Assembly: GCA_002753095.1 (NCBI GenBank)
Contig: PDZU01000021.1
Span: 1 to 45,558, forward strand
Source of the DNA: Magnetococcales bacterium
GTDB taxonomy: Bacteria > Pseudomonadota > Magnetococcia > Magnetococcales > Magnetaquicoccaceae
Reading direction: 5' to 3'
Length of the DNA: 45,558 nucleotides
The notes below the pieces were generated by a model. That model did no database searches and was not told where the DNA came from. It saw only the letters and a program-made list of their open reading frames with translations. Shown in pieces: positions 17,917 to 26,274 of the stretch (the stretch's first letter is position 1; each line of letters starts with the position of its first letter). Position numbers and translations under genes: made by a program.

Positions 17917-18627
17917 TCAACAAGATTCTCTGCTGACCACCTTGATCAACAGATAAATGACGGGCCGCTCTTCTGTACCATTGATACGATCGACACGCGC
18001 ATCAATAACCGTTTCAGGATTCAACCAGCGATTGAGTACTTTTGCCTGCAGGCGGTTTACATATCCCACACGACGATCCTCGAGCAGTACCTGAACCGCA
18101 TTTGGGTCATGTGCATTGCTCGGTTCCGCCTGAAACCGTGCTGCACTACCCACGACTGGTCTATACCCCTCTTGTATTGCAGGAGCGTGACGGGCACCAA
18201 CCACCTCCAGCAACAATTCGCAGGGCAGTTTTACTTGTGACAGATCCGGTATCACCGAAAAACCATCTCTGGGCAACCTGCCTCCGGTATTGGCGAGCAA
18301 CGCAAAATCCGACAGAGTCCCTTCGGGAGGCAGGCGATAATAGGCCAAAAAGTCCTGAAAATCACTGCGCTGGCGTGGAGGTAGTCGTCTGAGAAACGTG
18401 GGTAACACATTGTCATGGCGCATACGTTCCAAGGAAAAGGCAGGGTAACCAGTAAACCCCTGCTCGATTGCTTTTTGGTAATCATCCGCTTCAGTCAGAT
18501 AAAGCAGCGTACCATCCTTGTCAATGCTGCCGACGGCAAGGTTGGAGCGACTCTCGTGCGTCTCCAACGGAGGCTTCCAAACCAACAGGAGCCTTTCTGG
18601 ATCAACGATATGCTGAATTCTCTTCAT
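17917..18627 (-). CDS. HIRAN-domain protein with HipA N-terminal-like region
   Basis: 236 residues from the ATG at 18627. Residues about 8-125 resemble the N-terminal subdomain of HipA-type proteins ('YPAFSLERM' and 'DFALLANTGGRLPRDGFSVI'). Residues about 140-210 form a HIRAN domain ('RFQAEPSNAHDPNAVQVLLEDRRVGYV'), a fold that binds 3' ends of single-stranded DNA in HLTF-type proteins. This pairing is seen in accessory loci beside HipA-like kinases. The start overlaps the end of the small HipA-like remnant upstream, indicating coupled translation. Role unknown; toxin-antitoxin or DNA-damage linked by analogy only. Confidence 0.72.
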   Translation of the reverse strand: MKRIQHIVDPERLLLVWKPPLETHESRSNLAVGSIDKDGTLLYLTEADDYQKAIEQGFTGYPAFSLERMRHDNVLPTFLRRLPPRQRSDFQDFLAYYRLPPEGTLSDFALLANTGGRLPRDGFSVIPDLSQVKLPCELLLEVVGARHAPAIQEGYRPVVGSAARFQAEPSNAHDPNAVQVLLEDRRVGYVNRLQAKVLNRWLNPETVIDARVDRINGTEERPVIYLLIKVVSRESC

Positions 18628-18856
18628 CTTCAAGAATCTCGATCAGCCTTTCTCTGCGGTAGTCAATCAGTCTGTGGACAACCGTCTGCGTGTAAAAAAA
18701 ACACCGTTCTTTCCAAGATTTATTGAAAAGATAATGGTGCTCTGGCTTCAAGAATGTGGGATGGGTCGATGCAGGACAATAACAGATATTTTTCGACTTT
18801 AAACCATCTGGATACGGATATTCATCATCCAGTTGCCAGTCGCTCAAATCGACCAC
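18602..18856 (-). pseudogene. Shrunken HipA-like kinase remnant (84 codons)
   Basis: The first half ('VDLSDWQLDDEYPYPDG', then 'LKPEHHYLFNKS') resembles the N-terminal entry into HipA-like kinase domains found beside HIRAN proteins. The end ('VVHRLIDYRRERLIEILED') reads like the last helix of such proteins. The whole catalytic core that should lie between, some 200 or more residues, is absent. This suggests an in-frame internal deletion. The start would be a GTG directly after an in-frame TAA, with no ribosome binding site. It begins 21 bp after the tRNA. The assignment rests on remembered family patterns, so it is tentative. Confidence 0.45.
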
Positions 18857-18877
18857 TTAACGAAATGAAAAATAAAT

Positions 18878-18953
18878 TGGTGGGCCCACCAGGATTCGAA
18901 CCTGGGACCGACCGGTTATGAGCCGGCGGCTCTGACCGCTGAGCTATAGGCCC
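18878..18953 (-). tRNA. tRNA with CAU anticodon, probably tRNA-Ile2 (lysidine type)
   Basis: 76 bases on the minus strand including an encoded CCA. The acceptor stem GGGCCTA/TGGGCCC, D stem GCTC/GAGC, anticodon stem GCCGG/CCGGT with loop CTCATAA, a five-base variable region and T stem CCAGG/CCTGG are all present. The CAU anticodon fits Met or the Ile isoacceptor modified by TilS. The GGGCC-type acceptor stem with A73 resembles bacterial tRNA-Ile, so Ile2 is preferred. Elongator Met cannot be excluded. Confidence 0.9.
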
Positions 18954-18992
18954 CGCTTGAAACTACCGCTTGAAACCAACTTTTGAAATGTC

Positions 18993-19022
18993 TTTATACC
19001 GCCTTGTTCTGCCCCTCCGCAA
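18993..19022 (-). promoter_or_regulatory. Promoter of the CAU tRNA
   Basis: On the minus strand TTGCGG (19022-19017), an 18-bp spacer and TATAAA (18998-18993) form a good housekeeping promoter about 40 bp before the tRNA. The leader contains CCGCTTGAAAC twice on the plus strand (18966-18986 region). Confidence 0.55.
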
Positions 19023-19149
19023 CCCTAAACCTGCAACAAGGAATCAATCTCCAGGATCTTTCCGCCAAGGCTCTATGCGCACTATTTCATGTATGGCCCT
19101 GCCCCATACGCGCCAATCGCACAACGAATACCCATTCAATAGCAGGAAA

Positions 19150-19328
19150 GTCGTTATGTCACGCGATGTTAAAAGTCGGGCGTCCGCCCTCCCAAAGAGT
19201 GCCCCTGCGGGGCACAAATCTGTGCGGCGTGCGCAAATGCTGCGCATTTGCTTACCTTAAACGCCGCACATTACAAGCATGGCTCCGCCCTGCACCCGCC
19301 AGGGGCGATGATCGCCCCTGGACCCCGC
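19150..19328 (+). repeat. Palindrome-array repeat, copy 3
   Basis: Forward copy in the gap between the CAU tRNA and rpoD, ending 6 bp from the rpoD stop codon. Hairpins: GGGCGTCCGCCC, GTGCCCC-TGC-GGGGCAC, outer GTGCGGCGT/ACGCCGCAC around GCAAATGC-TGC-GCATTTGC, then GCATGGCTCCGCCCTGC, then CAGGGGCGAT-GATCGCCCCTG. Because it directly follows rpoD it would lie in the 3' end of that transcript. The left flank up to about 19150 resembles that of copy 1. The remaining bases between tRNA and repeat hold only the tRNA promoter. Confidence 0.88.
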
Positions 19329-19333
19329 AAATA

Positions 19334-21319
19334 CTATGACTCCAGGAAACTCCTTAACTTGCGCGAACGGGTCGGATGACGCAACTTGCGCAACGCCTTG
19401 GCCTCAATCTGCCGAATGCGCTCCCGCGTCACATGAAACTGCCGACCCACCTCCTCCAACGTATGGTCCGTATGTAACCCAATCCCAAAACGCATCCGTA
19501 ACACATTCTCTTCCCGGTCAGTCAAGGTCTGCAATACCCGCCCAGTGGTGTCGCGCAGATTGGACTGAATCGCCAACTCCGACGGCGACAACATCGTCTT
19601 GTCCTCAATAAAATCCCCTAAATGAGAATCCTCCTCGTCACCCACCGGCGTCTCCAGCGAAATGGGCTCCTTGGCAATCTTCAAAACCTTGCGCACCTTG
19701 TCCAGCGACATCTCCATCCGGTCGGCAATCTCCTCCGGCGTGGGCTCCCGCCCCATGTCCTGCACCATCTGCCGACTGGTCCGCACCAGCTTGTTGATCG
19801 TCTCAATCATGTGAACCGGAATGCGGATGGTGCGCGCCTGATCAGCAATGGAACGGGTGATCGCCTGCCGAATCCACCACGTGGCATAGGTGGAAAATTT
19901 ATAACCCCGACGCCACTCAAACTTGTCCACCGCCTTCATCAAGCCAATATTACCCTCCTGGATCAAATCCAGAAATTGTAAGCCTCGGTTGGTGTATTTC
20001 TTGGCAATGGAAATCACCAAACGTAAGTTGGCCTCCACCATCTCCTTCTTGGCCCAACTCGCCTTGCGCTCTCCACTGCTGATCGATTTGTGCGTCCCCT
20101 TCAACTCGGCTACCGTCTGCCCAGTCTCTACCTCAACCTGATGCAAGGCATCCTGAATGCGGTATAAATCCACACTATGCTGCTCGTAAAAACGACGCCA
20201 GATGGCCATGTTGTGCCCCGCCAACTGGTCCACCCACTCCCGCTTGCCTTCGTTACCCAAATACTCCTTCAAATGGGCCATCTTGGGGACGCCGGTGCGC
20301 TCGGCCATCTTCAGCATCTCCCCCTCCAAAGCCCGTATCTGATCCACATAATCCTTCAGCGTCTGTACCATGCGGTCAATCTGCTTCTGGGAAAAATTCA
20401 CCGAATCCAGCAAATCTACCATACCCCGCTTGTGCCCCTGATACTGGCGGTCCAAACGCTCCACCTCCGCTGCGTCGCCACGCAACGACGCCTCCCGCAT
20501 CCGCTCCCCCGTCTCCTCCAGACGCGCATGCTCCTCGGCAATCTTGTCAAATGTCCGCTGCGTGGTCTCCAACAACTCCAATAACGGTGTGCCATCCAAG
20601 GTCACCGCCGTCAAATCTGGATCCTTCTTCTCCCGCTCGTCTAAATCATCGTCCTCAGCATCCTCCGAGGAACGCTCCTCATCCTCGTCCAGATCCTCAT
20701 CCCCATCCTCATCCAGATCCTCATCCTCATCCAGACCTGCATCTTCCCCCTTCTCCAACGGATCATCCTCGCCCAACTCCGAATTGGGGGTCGGAATGTC
20801 CAAAATATCCCGCAGCGATACCTCACGGTTACGCAACCGCTCCGCCAGCAGAATAATCTCCTTGAAGGTCACCGGCGAATCGCAAATGGCCGTCAATACC
20901 TCCTTGCGACCCGACTCGATTCGCTTGGCAATGACGATCTCACCCTCTCGGGTCAGCAGATCTACCGCCCCCATCTCACGCAAATACATGCGCACCGGAT
21001 CATCGGTCTTGCCCAAGTCAATGTCATCAATTCCAGACTCCGCACCACTGTGCTTGTCCAGGTCGTCCAGATCCTCCATGCCCTCGCCCTCAAGGGCCAA
21101 ACCATCCCCATCGTCCGGCTTTAAATCGTCAGACGGCTCCGGCTCGTCCACCAGATGAATTCCCATCTCATCCAAGGTCGAAACCACATCCTCGATCTGA
21201 TCAGCGGAATTGATGTGGCTCGGCAATACATCGTTGACCTCATCGAAGGTCAAAAAGCCACGCTCCTTGCCGCGTTCGACAAGCTGTTTCATCGGTTGAA
21301 ACTTGAACTCATCGCCCAT
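19334..21319 (-). CDS. rpoD: Housekeeping RNA polymerase sigma-70 factor
   Basis: 661 residues from the ATG at 21319. Region 1.1 begins '[20 protein letters not shown]'; region 1.2 has '[20 protein letters not shown]'; region 2 has '[20 protein letters not shown]' and '[19 protein letters not shown]'; region 4 ends in '[20 protein letters not shown]'. The non-conserved region between 1.2 and 2 carries a very acidic, repetitive Asp/Glu stretch (encoded near 20640-20760). It sits 47 bp after dnaG on the same strand, an arrangement common in bacteria. A longer frame would overlap dnaG and is not needed. Confidence 0.96.
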   Translation of the reverse strand: MGDEFKFQPMKQLVERGKERGFLTFDEVNDVLPSHINSADQIEDVVSTLDEMGIHLVDEPEPSDDLKPDDGDGLALEGEGMEDLDDLDKHSGAESGIDDIDLGKTDDPVRMYLREMGAVDLLTREGEIVIAKRIESGRKEVLTAICDSPVTFKEIILLAERLRNREVSLRDILDIPTPNSELGEDDPLEKGEDAGLDEDEDLDEDGDEDLDEDEERSSEDAEDDDLDEREKKDPDLTAVTLDGTPLLELLETTQRTFDKIAEEHARLEETGERMREASLRGDAAEVERLDRQYQGHKRGMVDLLDSVNFSQKQIDRMVQTLKDYVDQIRALEGEMLKMAERTGVPKMAHLKEYLGNEGKREWVDQLAGHNMAIWRRFYEQHSVDLYRIQDALHQVEVETGQTVAELKGTHKSISSGERKASWAKKEMVEANLRLVISIAKKYTNRGLQFLDLIQEGNIGLMKAVDKFEWRRGYKFSTYATWWIRQAITRSIADQARTIRIPVHMIETINKLVRTSRQMVQDMGREPTPEEIADRMEMSLDKVRKVLKIAKEPISLETPVGDEEDSHLGDFIEDKTMLSPSELAIQSNLRDTTGRVLQTLTDREENVLRMRFGIGLHTDHTLEEVGRQFHVTRERIRQIEAKALRKLRHPTRSRKLRSFLES

Positions 21320-21366
21320 TGTCTCTATTGTCCAATTCGTGCATGCGTTTAAAAAAGGGGTGATTC

Positions 21367-23196
21367 TCAAAAGGCTGGCGACGATGGTTGCGGCTGACTC
21401 TTCTGCTGTTGCAGTTGGCGCTTCTCTTCCTTCAACGCAAGTAGCACGCCAAACTGCCGCTCCATGTCACCCTCTCCCGCCTCAATGGCCTGGGTTATCT
21501 GTTTGATCTGCCGGTTGAGCTGTCGCAATTGACAGTTGCTCAAACAGCCGCGAAACTCCTCCTGCAGCGATTCTGGCTGCAACTCTTCGCTCATTAAAAT
21601 GGCCTCGGCCTTGGCGGACAGCTCAACATTGGGCAGACGCTGCCAAAGAGGCGACGCACTGCCATGCAGCAACGTACCACCCATCTCCAACAGCACCGTC
21701 AACAACGCTGTCAACGTGCCATCTTCCAACTCCAGACGGCTCAACTCCTCTTCCCACAACGGAACCATCTCTGGCGCCCGCAACAAAATGGCCAACAGAG
21801 CCCGTTCAAAATCCCGACCAGCGCTGAGCGCCGCACTGTCGCGGCGCACGGGTTGCCAGACACGGGCCGTCTGTTCACTGCGCTTGACAACAGGAGTAGC
21901 ATACACCGCTTCGGCGTCTGTGACTACATACGGCAAGTCAAGGTATTGACTGAGTTGCTGCAGGTAAAGTTCCCGCAACAACGGATCGCCTACCCGGCCC
22001 AGCAACGGCATGGCCCGATGGCGCATCGCCACCCGTCCCTCTGGACTGGCTCGATCCAACCCTTCGCCCAGTTGCTGCAGCAAAAAGGTCAGCAGCGGCA
22101 GCGCCCCATCCAAACGGGCACGAAAACCGTCCGCGCCCTCCCGGCGTACCAGATCATCTGGATCCTCCCCCTGCGGCAAGAGCAAAAAATGCACATGCCG
22201 ATCCGCCTGCAGATCCTCCAGCACCATCTCCAAGGCGCGCCAAGCTGCCTTGCGTCCCGCCGCATCACCATCAAAACAAAAGCAGATCCGGCGCACCCGG
22301 CGCCACAACTGACGCAAATGGGCCTGGGTCAAGGCCGTGCCCAAGGTTGCCACCACCCCCTGCACCCCCCGATCCGCCAGGGCGATCAGATCCAGATAGC
22401 CCTCAACCACCACCACGCGATCTTCCCGTTGCATGGCGCTCTGAGCCTGATCCAGACCGTACAACACCTCGCTTTTCTGGTAGAGCAGTGTCTCCGGCGA
22501 GTTGATATACTTCGGCTCGCCCGTCGTCAACACCCGGCCACCAAAGGCAATACATTCGCCCTGGGCATTGCGGATCGGAAAGATGATCCGCTCGCGGAAT
22601 CGGTCATAACCGGGTCGGTCCGTGGCGGGTACCACCAGCCCAACCCGCTCCAACAACTGTGCCGCCGCTTGTCCCCCGCCAAAATGGTCCAATAAATTGC
22701 GCCAACCCGGCGGGGCAAAACCCACAGAAAAACGCTCCAAGGTTGCCGGTTGCAGCTTGCGCCGCGCCAGATAATCCCTGGCTGCCTCCCCTTCCGGGGC
22801 CTGCAGGCGCTGGCAATACCATTGCCGCGCTTTTTCTACCACCTCCAACAGTTGGCGCCGCTCCTGCCGGCGCTGTTGCTGCCCGGCATCCTCCACCTCC
22901 ACGGCGGGCAACACCATCCCTACCTCGGCAGCCAGCTCAACCACCGCTTCCCCAAACTCAATCCCCCGCACGCGCATGAGAAAGGCAAACAGATCGCCGC
23001 CAACCCCACAACCAAAACACTTGAAAAACCCCTGCTCAGGCCGCACCGTGAACGAAGGCGTCTTCTCCGTGTGAAACGGACAGAGCCCAAGCCAGTTCAC
23101 ACCCTGCTTCTTCAAGCGCACATGGCGACCGATCACCTCCAGCATGTCGGCCCGCTCACGCAACTCCTCAATAAAGCGCTCTGGATAATGAGCCAT
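21367..23196 (-). CDS. dnaG: DNA primase
   Basis: 609 residues. The CHC2 zinc-binding module has Cys39, His42, Cys60 and Cys63 ('[12 protein letters not shown]' to '[11 protein letters not shown]'). The TOPRIM core follows ('[18 protein letters not shown]', with acidic '[14 protein letters not shown]' near residue 310). A C-terminal helicase-binding region ends in a Gln-rich tail. It makes RNA primers for chromosome replication. An AAGGGG element is close to the ATG. It is transcribed toward rpoD and divergent from the Sel1/PEGA gene. Confidence 0.96.
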   Translation of the reverse strand: MAHYPERFIEELRERADMLEVIGRHVRLKKQGVNWLGLCPFHTEKTPSFTVRPEQGFFKCFGCGVGGDLFAFLMRVRGIEFGEAVVELAAEVGMVLPAVEVEDAGQQQRRQERRQLLEVVEKARQWYCQRLQAPEGEAARDYLARRKLQPATLERFSVGFAPPGWRNLLDHFGGGQAAAQLLERVGLVVPATDRPGYDRFRERIIFPIRNAQGECIAFGGRVLTTGEPKYINSPETLLYQKSEVLYGLDQAQSAMQREDRVVVVEGYLDLIALADRGVQGVVATLGTALTQAHLRQLWRRVRRICFCFDGDAAGRKAAWRALEMVLEDLQADRHVHFLLLPQGEDPDDLVRREGADGFRARLDGALPLLTFLLQQLGEGLDRASPEGRVAMRHRAMPLLGRVGDPLLRELYLQQLSQYLDLPYVVTDAEAVYATPVVKRSEQTARVWQPVRRDSAALSAGRDFERALLAILLRAPEMVPLWEEELSRLELEDGTLTALLTVLLEMGGTLLHGSASPLWQRLPNVELSAKAEAILMSEELQPESLQEEFRGCLSNCQLRQLNRQIKQITQAIEAGEGDMERQFGVLLALKEEKRQLQQQKSQPQPSSPAF

Positions 23197-23331
23197 CTCT
23201 CCCCTTCACACGCAAGCATTTTAGATGAAAATATTCTCACCTGTTTGTCAAGGGATATTGTCGCGAAATCCAGGCTTTGTTCCTTGTCAAGCCAGTTTAT
23301 GGCCTCTCCGGCCCCAACGCGGAATTAACTT

Positions 23332-23360
23332 TGACAAACAAAATGCAGAAAATTGATAAT
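23332..23360 (+). promoter_or_regulatory. Sigma-70 promoter of the Sel1/PEGA gene
   Basis: TTGACA (23332-23337), a 17-bp spacer and GATAAT (23355-23360) form a near-consensus promoter. Transcription would start near 23367, about 60 bp before the chosen ATG. This rules out the earlier start at 23353. Confidence 0.65.
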
Positions 23361-23427
23361 AAAGAGCGTGTGTCGCCCGTTTACACCGGCGATCCGTGCC
23401 CCTTTCGACCCTTTTTTGACCTGCTGG

Positions 23428-24558
23428 ATGATGATACACGTCTCTTTTTCACCTCCGGCTTTTTTTGCGCGCCCAGTGCTGGCCTACCTGCTCTGGGTGG
23501 TGCTGCTGTGCCCCTCTCTGCTGCTGGCCGATCTCCCGGAAGCGCTGTTGCAGGCGGCCCGGCAGGGGGATGTGGTCGCGCAGAGCAATCTGGGCTCCCT
23601 CTACCTGCACGGCGTGGGCGTCAAGCGCAACCTGCACAAGGCGTTGCACTGGTTCTCGCAAGCGGCCGCACAGGGAGATGGTCTGGCGCAATTCAACCTG
23701 GGACTACTGTACCAGGAGGGCCAGGGGATCGAACGGGATGAGGCGAAGGCGATAGAGTGGCTGGAGAGAGTGGCCAATCAATCGCCGCGCGCCGACCGTT
23801 TCAATCCGGTCATCAAATCCTGGGCCCAACTGAAGCTGGGTTTTATCCACTTTGAGGGGCGGAGCCAAGCCAAGAATCTGCCAGAGGCTAGGCGTTGGTT
23901 CGAACTGGCTGCGGCGGCTGATATCCCCTTGGCCATGGAAATGTTGGGCCAGATGCATGCGCAAGGGCTGGGCGTGGAGCGTCAAGCGCACACCGCCCAA
24001 CTGTGGTATCAGCGGGCAGCCAAATTGGGCAGTCAGAGTGCGGCCAAGGCGTTGCAGGCGTTGAACCAACAGGCAGAGCCAGGGCGAACCGCTTCCACCG
24101 CAACGGCTCCGCCCACGCACAGCAAGACCCATTCCCATCGTGCCCTGACCATCCAGGCGACGCCGGAGGATGCCCAGATTCGTATCCTCAACATACGCGC
24201 ACCCTATCGTCCGGCGATACGTCTGGCCCCTGGTCCTTATCGCATCGAGGTAAGCAAACCCGGCTTTCAGACCACCGTGCGTGAGATCAACCTGGGGCAG
24301 AAGGATCGCCAGATTGCCATCCGTCTGCAGCCCTTGCAGGCGAGTGTGCAACCGCATCTGACCATCATTCCCACGTTGCAGGGGGTCATGGTGCGCATCC
24401 TCAACATTGACAGCGACTACCGGCCCGGCATGCCTTTGACACCCGGCAAATATCTGCTGGAACTCTCCAAGCCGGGCTTCAAGACCGAGCAACGCTGGGT
24501 TGAACTCTCCGAACAAGACCTCAAACTGGAGGTCACTCTCACCGAAGCCCCCCCCTGA
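23428..24558 (+). CDS. Exported Sel1-repeat protein with two PEGA domains
   Basis: 376 residues from the ATG at 23428. A hydrophobic signal segment spans about residues 15-36. Sel1-like repeats follow (for example 'AQSNLGSLYLHGVGVKRN' and 'AQFNLGLLYQEGQGIERDE') to about residue 210. Two PEGA domains end the protein, each with the pattern of paired 'RILNI' and 'PG.Y.(I/L)E.SKPGF(Q/K)T'. PEGA domains are found at cell surfaces and may bind peptidoglycan or glycans; Sel1 repeats are protein-binding scaffolds. The two PEGA units are clear internal duplicates. The Nudix gene starts 19 bp after its stop. Confidence 0.85.
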   Translation: MMIHVSFSPPAFFARPVLAYLLWVVLLCPSLLLADLPEALLQAARQGDVVAQSNLGSLYLHGVGVKRNLHKALHWFSQAAAQGDGLAQFNLGLLYQEGQGIERDEAKAIEWLERVANQSPRADRFNPVIKSWAQLKLGFIHFEGRSQAKNLPEARRWFELAAAADIPLAMEMLGQMHAQGLGVERQAHTAQLWYQRAAKLGSQSAAKALQALNQQAEPGRTASTATAPPTHSKTHSHRALTIQATPEDAQIRILNIRAPYRPAIRLAPGPYRIEVSKPGFQTTVREINLGQKDRQIAIRLQPLQASVQPHLTIIPTLQGVMVRILNIDSDYRPGMPLTPGKYLLELSKPGFKTEQRWVELSEQDLKLEVTLTEAPP

Positions 24559-24577
24559 GGGCGCAGGAGCGTGCCAC

Positions 24578-25015
24578 ATGATCATCCGTCCCGCCGGTCT
24601 TCTTTTGCAGCAGCAGCGGCTTTTGACCATGCGCTATCGGTATGGCAGCCATGACCGCTTCAATTTACCTGGGGGTAATCTGGAGGCCGAGGAGACGCTG
24701 CCAGCGGGACTGGAGCGGGAGTTTCGCGAAGAGTTGGGGATCCAGGTTGCCGTCGGGGATCTGCTCTTCTGTGCCGAGACCTTTGCCGCCGGGCGCCATA
24801 CCATCCATCTCCTTTTTCCTGTCACCCTGCTGCAGGGGAGACCGGCCTTGGTTCCTGCCGCCACCCGTGCCAGTGAATTGGTCTGGATTCCTCTGGCGCA
24901 ACTGGCAGAGGCACCGCTTTATCCCAACCTGGGGCCGGCACTTGCGGCTGCCTTGCAGGGCAACCCGCCTGGGGTGCGCTATCTGGGGCAATTGCAGCAG
25001 GAGTGGTTTGCTTAA
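24578..25015 (+). CDS. Nudix hydrolase
   Basis: 145 residues. The Nudix box is perfect: G-x5-E-x7-RE-x2-EE-x-G-I, starting in 'LPGGNLEAEETLPAGLE' near residue 30. It hydrolyses a nucleoside diphosphate linked to another group; the substrate cannot be told. The ATG at 24578 has AGGAG nine bases upstream. The gene follows the Sel1/PEGA gene by 19 bp and probably shares its transcript. It converges with the next gene, 8 bp away. Confidence 0.9.
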   Translation: MIIRPAGLLLQQQRLLTMRYRYGSHDRFNLPGGNLEAEETLPAGLEREFREELGIQVAVGDLLFCAETFAAGRHTIHLLFPVTLLQGRPALVPAATRASELVWIPLAQLAEAPLYPNLGPALAAALQGNPPGVRYLGQLQQEWFA

Positions 25016-25023
25016 AACCGGAC

Positions 25024-26064
25024 CTACTTTGCCTGTGTTGTTGTAGAAACTGTTTCGGCCAGCAACTGCCGCACCCGGATTTTTTCCGCCGGGTTGAGGC
25101 GTTGCAAAATGGCATCGCGCAGACTGACCGCCCGACTGTTCCCGCCGACCACGGCCTGATGGCTCCACATGTAGGCGTGCACGGGATCACGCACCACCCC
25201 TTGTCCGCTCTGATAGGCCAAACCGATCCGTTCTTTGGCCTGGGCATCGCCCTGAGCCGCCGCTGCCCGCAACCAGCGCAATCCCTTCTCGTAGCTCAGA
25301 AAAAGCCCGTCTCCCTCCATGTAGCGCATCCCCAATTGGTATTGGGCCTGACTGTTGCCGCTGTTGGCCGCCTGCTGCAGTGCCGTCAGTTGTTCATGGT
25401 TTTTTTGTTCTCTCGCGCTGTCGCGGCGCATCTTTTGGCGCGCGCCATCCTGCCAGTGTTGTTCCTGACGGGCAACCGCATCCACCTCTTGCTGGCGCAG
25501 GCGCTGTTGTTCCTGATCAAGCTGCGCCCGCTTTTGGGCCAGACGTTTGACTTCGGCTTTCTCCTCGTCGAGGCGTTGTTGATCCAGTCGTCGAGCGGCC
25601 GATTCGTCGGCCTGAGCCTGCAACCGGGCGCGGCGCTCCTTTTCCTGTACCTGGGCCTGCCACTGTCGATAGGACTCCTCTTCCTGCTGTCTCTCTCGGT
25701 TGCGCACCGCCTCTTCTTGTCTGAGGTCTTGTTTCCAATCACTGCGCTGCCGCCGTGCCCGCTCCTGCAGGCGGGCCTCTTCTGCTTTTTGTTCCAACCG
25801 TTCGCGGTTGGCGGCCTCTTTTTGTCGGCGCTGCAGGGCTTGCTCTTCTTGTTGACCGCGTTGGTCCGCAAGCCGTTGTTGGACCCGTTCCACCCGATCT
25901 TTTTCGCGCGCAACCCAGGCCTCTTGACGCTCCTGTTGCCGTTCCCACGCCTTTTGCTGACGCTCCTGCTGTTGCTGTTGTGCAACAGGGCGCTCCTCCC
26001 CGCCCCAGACAAGGAGCGGAACGCCTATGAATATCAGCACTATCCAGCATGGCAACCCACGCAT
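25024..26064 (-). CDS. Exported coiled-coil protein with C-terminal Sel1 repeats
   Basis: 346 residues from the ATG at 26064. An N-terminal hydrophobic helix ('WIVLIFIGVPLLVWGG') is a signal peptide or anchor. Residues about 28-225 are an extreme Gln/Glu/Arg-rich helix, a long coiled coil. Two or three Sel1 repeats follow ('AQYQLGMRYMEGDGLFLSYE' and 'AKERIGLAYQSGQGVVRDP'). This is probably an elongated periplasmic scaffold. It shares the Sel1 theme with the gene on the other side of the Nudix gene, though the strand is opposite. No specific family beyond Sel1 recognised. Confidence 0.75.
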   Translation of the reverse strand: MRGLPCWIVLIFIGVPLLVWGGEERPVAQQQQQERQQKAWERQQERQEAWVAREKDRVERVQQRLADQRGQQEEQALQRRQKEAANRERLEQKAEEARLQERARRQRSDWKQDLRQEEAVRNRERQQEEESYRQWQAQVQEKERRARLQAQADESAARRLDQQRLDEEKAEVKRLAQKRAQLDQEQQRLRQQEVDAVARQEQHWQDGARQKMRRDSAREQKNHEQLTALQQAANSGNSQAQYQLGMRYMEGDGLFLSYEKGLRWLRAAAAQGDAQAKERIGLAYQSGQGVVRDPVHAYMWSHQAVVGGNSRAVSLRDAILQRLNPAEKIRVRQLLAETVSTTTQAK

Positions 26065-26213
26065 GGTCCCACCCGCTTCGCCGTAAAAGGAGAGAGTTCT
26101 TATCAACACCCCATCTAACAGGAGTGGTCCTGAAAGAAACATGCCATTTTTTGCAGGAAGGGTACGGTCTTGGAGAGGTAGGAGTTGTACGGTCGCGACC
26201 ATTGGTACCGCAT

Positions 26214-26240
26214 CCCAGGAGGAGAAAATCTCCTCCTGGG
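26214..26240. terminator. Strong hairpin after the esterase gene
   Basis: A perfect 12-bp stem, CCCAGGAGGAGA (26214-26225) with TCTCCTCCTGGG (26229-26240), closes a three-base loop. It lies 35 bp past the stop of the minus-strand lipoprotein gene. There is no clear T-run on the minus strand, so it may stabilise the 3' end or act as an attenuator rather than a classical terminator. Confidence 0.4.
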
Positions 26241-26274
26241 CGTGTACCCTGTCATATGCTACACAGGCGTTCAG

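Noticed and set aside
19044..19339. Small proteins containing '[13 protein letters not shown]'-like sequence read from the repeat copies
   Set aside because: The same peptide appears from every repeat copy in more than one frame and orientation; it is a translation of the hairpins H1-H2, not a gene family.
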